Assembly (NCBI GenBank): GCA_964652775.1 | Contig: CAZZAM010000005.1 | Coordinates: 124,001 to 188,000, forward strand | Direction of reading: 5' to 3' | DNA: 64,000 nucleotides | Origin: UBA11346 sp038060575 | GTDB lineage: Bacteria; Planctomycetota; UBA11346 | Part shown: positions 61,162 through 64,000 of the stretch, in pieces | Layout of the letters: every line of letters starts with the position of its first letter | Position numbering within the stretch: position 1 is the stretch's first letter | Notes under the pieces: generated by a model | What the model saw: the letters and a program-made list of their open reading frames with translations, nothing else | Database searches by the model: none | What the model was told of the DNA's origin: nothing | Program-made: the position numbers and the translations under genes

Positions 61162-61185
61162 CTGAAGATTTGGCGTTTGAACAAC

Positions 61186-61347
61186 CAAGGCAACCGCTGA
61201 GGCGCAGAGGCCGCTGAGATCGCAGAGGAGAGGAAGATGCTGTCACCTCTCTTGAAAAAATATCGCTAGCGTGCCAGCCTTATCCCAACCTCCATCCTCT
61301 GCGTCCTCTGCGTCCTCCGCGGCCTCTGCGCCTCTGCGGTTGCCTTG
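61186..61347. repeat. Inverted-repeat element, GCAGAGG family
   Basis: The left arm is CAAGGCAACCGCTGAGGCGC, the right arm ends GCCTCTGCGGTTGCCTTG. The flanks are GATTTGGCGTTTGAAC before and GGATCGTGTTTTAGAATT after. It fills the gap between convergent LysE and HupE-like genes, 24 bp and 15 bp from their stops. Confidence 0.9.
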
Positions 61348-61362
61348 GATCGTGTTTTAGAA

Positions 61363-62478
61363 TTAGTCGAAAATCCGCGTCACCGTCCACCACAGACCCA
61401 TGACGGCGATGGCAATACTTCCGGGCCAGACCACAGCCGGACGATACCAAGCGCGTTCGCGCCACCACCAAAAAGCTAGCATAAATGCGGTAACCACCGT
61501 TATCTGACCAAGTTCCACGCCCACATTGAACGAGATCAGCGCGCAGACGAAACGACCTTCGGGCAATCCCAGCTCGCCAAGCGCACCGGCGAATCCGAGA
61601 CCGTGCAGCAGGCCGAAACAGAACACGATGACCCAACGCCACCAGCGCACATCGCGTTGACATAAATTTTCGATCGCGACCACCGCAATCGACAAAGCGA
61701 TTAGCGGTTCGACTATCGCTGACGAAACGTGGATGATGCCAGCCGCTGCCAATCCTAACGTGATCGTGTGAGCGCAGGTGAACGCCGTGATTTGAACAAG
61801 CAGTCCACGCCAGCTCCGCGCCAACAAGCAGAGCCCCAGCACAAACAGGATATGATCGAGGCCGAGGGGTAAAATGTGCCGAAATCCAATGACAATGTAG
61901 GATGTGATCGTGTGCAACATGGTCACGTTGTGGTTCGGCTCAGGCGTGGTCGAGGCCGTCGTCGCACTGCTGTTTCCGCGCCCCATCAGAGCGAACACTG
62001 GCTTCCACAGTTCCTTGCCACTCAGCACCTCGGAAGCACCAACCACAACCCCCTGCCGCATCAGGGTGCAGTTGATGAGCAACTGGACCTCTTCCATGTC
62101 CTTGAAATCCAGTTGGCAGGTCACGTCAGACCAATTCGCTCCGGCGGGAAGCCTGAGCCGGTAGCGCATGGCGTAGCCGCGATGGCGCAGATCAGCTCCA
62201 ACCGCAATCGGATCCATGTCGAGATACGTGCCATGCGCTTGGAATCCGAGCGCCTCTCCGATGCTCTGCGCTGCCTGCAGCGCAGACTTCTGGTCGGGAA
62301 ACTGCTGCACGAAAAGGCCGCCCATCGTCACCAGATTTTGTTCGATCGAAGCGACGACGACGACAGCCTCACCAGTTTCGGGATCAATCTCCAGATCAAC
62401 ATGGACCGTTAACGGCACATGGGCGTACATGCAACCAGTCACCATCAATGCCAAGATCAGACGCAACCAACGACGCAT
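61363..62478 (-). CDS. HupE/UreJ-family membrane protein
   Basis: 371 aa. A signal/lipobox-like start (LILALMVTGCMYAHV) is followed by an extracytoplasmic domain of about 160 residues. From about 195 onward come six or so helices in the HupE/UreJ pattern: GFRHILPLGLDHILFVLGLC, FTCAHTITLGLAAAGI, VVAIENL and FGLLHGLGFAGALGELGLP. Conserved histidines and acidic residues in these helices are typical of nickel/cobalt permease-like proteins of this family. The metal is not certain. It is close to, but convergent with, the zinc-type ABC locus. Confidence 0.88.
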   Translation of the reverse strand: MRRWLRLILALMVTGCMYAHVPLTVHVDLEIDPETGEAVVVVASIEQNLVTMGGLFVQQFPDQKSALQAAQSIGEALGFQAHGTYLDMDPIAVGADLRHRGYAMRYRLRLPAGANWSDVTCQLDFKDMEEVQLLINCTLMRQGVVVGASEVLSGKELWKPVFALMGRGNSSATTASTTPEPNHNVTMLHTITSYIVIGFRHILPLGLDHILFVLGLCLLARSWRGLLVQITAFTCAHTITLGLAAAGIIHVSSAIVEPLIALSIAVVAIENLCQRDVRWWRWVIVFCFGLLHGLGFAGALGELGLPEGRFVCALISFNVGVELGQITVVTAFMLAFWWWRERAWYRPAVVWPGSIAIAVMGLWWTVTRIFD

Positions 62479-62529
62479 GGCGGCACCATGCTGACTTAGA
62501 CGACAATGGCAATCCGCACGACCACGCGG

Positions 62530-63567
62530 CTACGAACTGGACGTACGTCCCTGAACCGTGATCAGCGACAGGCCGTCCTGCTCGACAACGGTTACCACAT
62601 CGCCAAGGAATTTGGCGATGATGGCAGCATTCGTCAGCGTGTGTTCGCTCGGTTTTTGTGTGGCAAAACGACCACCGGCGCCCAACGCAAGCGGCAGCAA
62701 CAGTTGATCTGCCAGATGCTCGCACACCGGAGCGTCCCCCTCTGCATAGCGCCGCAGCTGCTTCACGCAGTCGAGAGCAACTTGCTCGGCCGTCTTCCGC
62801 AACTCGCCGAACGCCGTGAACACGGCCGTGACGTTGGTGTGCCGCAAACGAGCAATGATCGCGTTGCCCGGACCATCGGCCTTGACCTCGTGTTCGTCGA
62901 CTTCGTCGCGACTCCAATGTAATCCATGCTTGATCGCCTGCGCCTCACGGCTGGCGACGTGCTCTGGCAGATTGGACAACAACACATCGGCATGACGACC
63001 GATCGCCTTGCCGCGATCCATGAGATCAAGCGGTGCCTTCACCTGCCACGGTTGAACCGTGGCGCGAATGGACCCGCCACCGGCGGGATAGAAGCCATGA
63101 CGCTCCAATTCGATCGTCGCCGAGATGCCACAGCGATGGAGCACCGGCAGAAAACTCTCCTGTAAAAATTCAACCGGTGGCGCCATGCTGTTGTGCGTGC
63201 CGCCACGGATGCTCACCGTCGATGGTCCATCAGCACACAGCAAGATCGGCAGAATAGTCTGCAGCACGAGCGTCGTACTGCCGGCCGAACCAATATCGAA
63301 CGCATACGTTCCCGCACACGGTGCCTGCGGCGTCAGCGTGATCTCGCGGCTGTTAAGCTCGGCCCCCTCCAACTGTCCATTACAGACTCGCGCTGCGGCC
63401 TGCACGGCGACCAAATGCTGGCGCTGAAGGCCTGGCTTAGGACGACGGGCGCGGATTCGCTCTATTTTCACCGGTGTTCCGGTGATGGCCGAGAGAGCGA
63501 GCGATGTACGGAGGATTTGGCCGCCGCCTTCACCGAGAGAACCGTCGATGGTGATCATGGAATTCAC
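62530..63567 (-). CDS. rtcA: RNA 3'-terminal phosphate cyclase
   Basis: 345 aa. It converts RNA 3'-phosphate to 2',3'-cyclic phosphate with ATP via an adenylated histidine. Motifs: DGSLGEGGGQILRTSLALS, RARRPKPGLQRQHLVAVQAA, DIGSAGSTTLVLQTILPILL, RGGTHNSMAPPVEFLQ and RHGFYPAGGGSIRA. The adenylated His is in the C-terminal TQKPSEHTLTN. Length is normal (about 340). The start overlaps the stop of the GxxExxY gene (ATGA). No RtcB or RtcR is visible in the window. Confidence 0.95.
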   Translation of the reverse strand: MNSMITIDGSLGEGGGQILRTSLALSAITGTPVKIERIRARRPKPGLQRQHLVAVQAAARVCNGQLEGAELNSREITLTPQAPCAGTYAFDIGSAGSTTLVLQTILPILLCADGPSTVSIRGGTHNSMAPPVEFLQESFLPVLHRCGISATIELERHGFYPAGGGSIRATVQPWQVKAPLDLMDRGKAIGRHADVLLSNLPEHVASREAQAIKHGLHWSRDEVDEHEVKADGPGNAIIARLRHTNVTAVFTAFGELRKTAEQVALDCVKQLRRYAEGDAPVCEHLADQLLLPLALGAGGRFATQKPSEHTLTNAAIIAKFLGDVVTVVEQDGLSLITVQGRTSSS

Positions 63568-63989
63568 ACGGAGGAACGAAGAGAACGGAGGTCGAGACCC
63601 GAAGTAGGATTGATGAGTCGCCTTATTCCACGATGCATGACTTCAACGTTGAAATTACACAACAGCCCAACTGGGATGTCGGCAAGACGCAGGTAGGTAA
63701 TAACCTGTGCTTGATGAATTCCAGCTAGTGCATCGACGGACTTTAGCTCAACCAGAACGGCCTTATCGACAAGAATGTCGTAACGTAACGGGTGGGATAG
63801 AAGCCTGCCACGAAAACGGACTGGCACCTCACCTTGACGAGAGAAAGGCAAATCCGCATCTTCTAATGCAATAGACAGTGCGTCTTCGTAGACCGACTCC
63901 AGTAAGCCTGGGCCAAGTTCACGATGAACCTCAATGCAGCAGCCGATAATCCGCTGCGTCAATTGGGATAATTTGACTGGATCATGCAT
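63564..63989 (-). CDS. GxxExxY protein
   Basis: 141 aa. The defining motif GLLESVYEDAL (G-x-x-E-x-x-Y) lies near residues 28-38. A PD-(D/E)xK-like core, YDILVDKAVLVELKSVD, has D and ExK in the usual order, so it may be a small nuclease. It also has HQAQVITYLRLADIPVGLL, the conserved helix/strand of the family. Function is unknown. It is translationally coupled to rtcA, which is unusual for this often free-standing gene. Confidence 0.9.
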   Translation of the reverse strand: MHDPVKLSQLTQRIIGCCIEVHRELGPGLLESVYEDALSIALEDADLPFSRQGEVPVRFRGRLLSHPLRYDILVDKAVLVELKSVDALAGIHQAQVITYLRLADIPVGLLCNFNVEVMHRGIRRLINPTSGLDLRSLRSSV

Positions 63990-64000
63990 GACTGTCTCCG

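Overview
The window is a stretch of bacterial chromosome, GC-rich except for one lower-GC patch at about 4.2-6.3 kb. It is densely coded, with many 4-bp start/stop overlaps (ATGA or GTGA). Several features point to a diderm (Gram-negative type) organism: a GT9 heptosyltransferase-like gene, a DUF4105 protein with a predicted outer-membrane barrel, exported and lipoprotein signal peptides, and SurA/PpiD-like chaperones. One large exported protein ends in a pilin-like segment plus a YGDGHV motif, the style of DUF1559/H-X9-DG proteins common in Planctomycetota and Lentisphaerota. I therefore infer the PVC superphylum, with modest confidence; no rRNA or universal marker set is present to settle it.

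Layout. 0-3.5 kb: the end of a tandem paralogue pair of exported proteins, decayed gene fragments (rimO 5' end, possible M20 peptidase 3' end), and a GNAT acetyltransferase. 3.5-6.6 kb: an accessory-looking segment bounded by tRNA-Ser and tRNA-Gly, with a cupin gene, a HigA fragment, and a frameshifted subtilase with a HEAT-like tail. 6.7-13.1 kb: a minus-strand HDOD / PP2C phosphatase / S41 protease / hemB series. 13.4-24.7 kb: envelope and carbohydrate proteins (DUF4105, DUF3015, YkgJ, a large glycoside hydrolase coupled to a GT9 gene), dapB and rlmN. 25-36.6 kb: msrBA, tilS, a sirtuin, a siroheme reductase and pgi. 36.9-41.4 kb: a CoA-transferase / crotonase / flavoprotein operon with a divergent GntR regulator. 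41.5-44.7 kb: a MenH-like hydrolase and glycogen phosphorylase. 46-48.6 kb: a PpiD-like chaperone and purC. 48.8-56.2 kb: TauE, a glutamine amidotransferase, a TlpA-like thioredoxin, proS, a PfkB kinase and purU. 56.2-62.5 kb: an ABC transporter plus DUF3299 set resembling the zrg zinc-uptake locus, a SurA-like protein, a LysE exporter and a HupE/UreJ-like protein. 62.5-64 kb: rtcA coupled to a GxxExxY protein.

The most striking non-coding signal is a set of long intergenic inverted repeats. About ten copies carry arms beginning CAAGGCAACC (or a variant) followed by quasi-tandem words such as GCAGAGGC. Nearly all lie 15-50 bp after a stop codon, often between convergent genes. Two further elements with GGAATGCT tandem arms start 3-6 bp after stop codons. 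Both tRNA genes have their 3' ends mirrored across their own terminator hairpin, perfectly for tRNA-Gly over 33 bp, and both have further tRNA-derived fragments beyond. The tRNA-Ser has the unusual anticodon ACT. Together these suggest repeated local palindrome growth and duplication around 3' ends of transcripts; that mechanism is inference.
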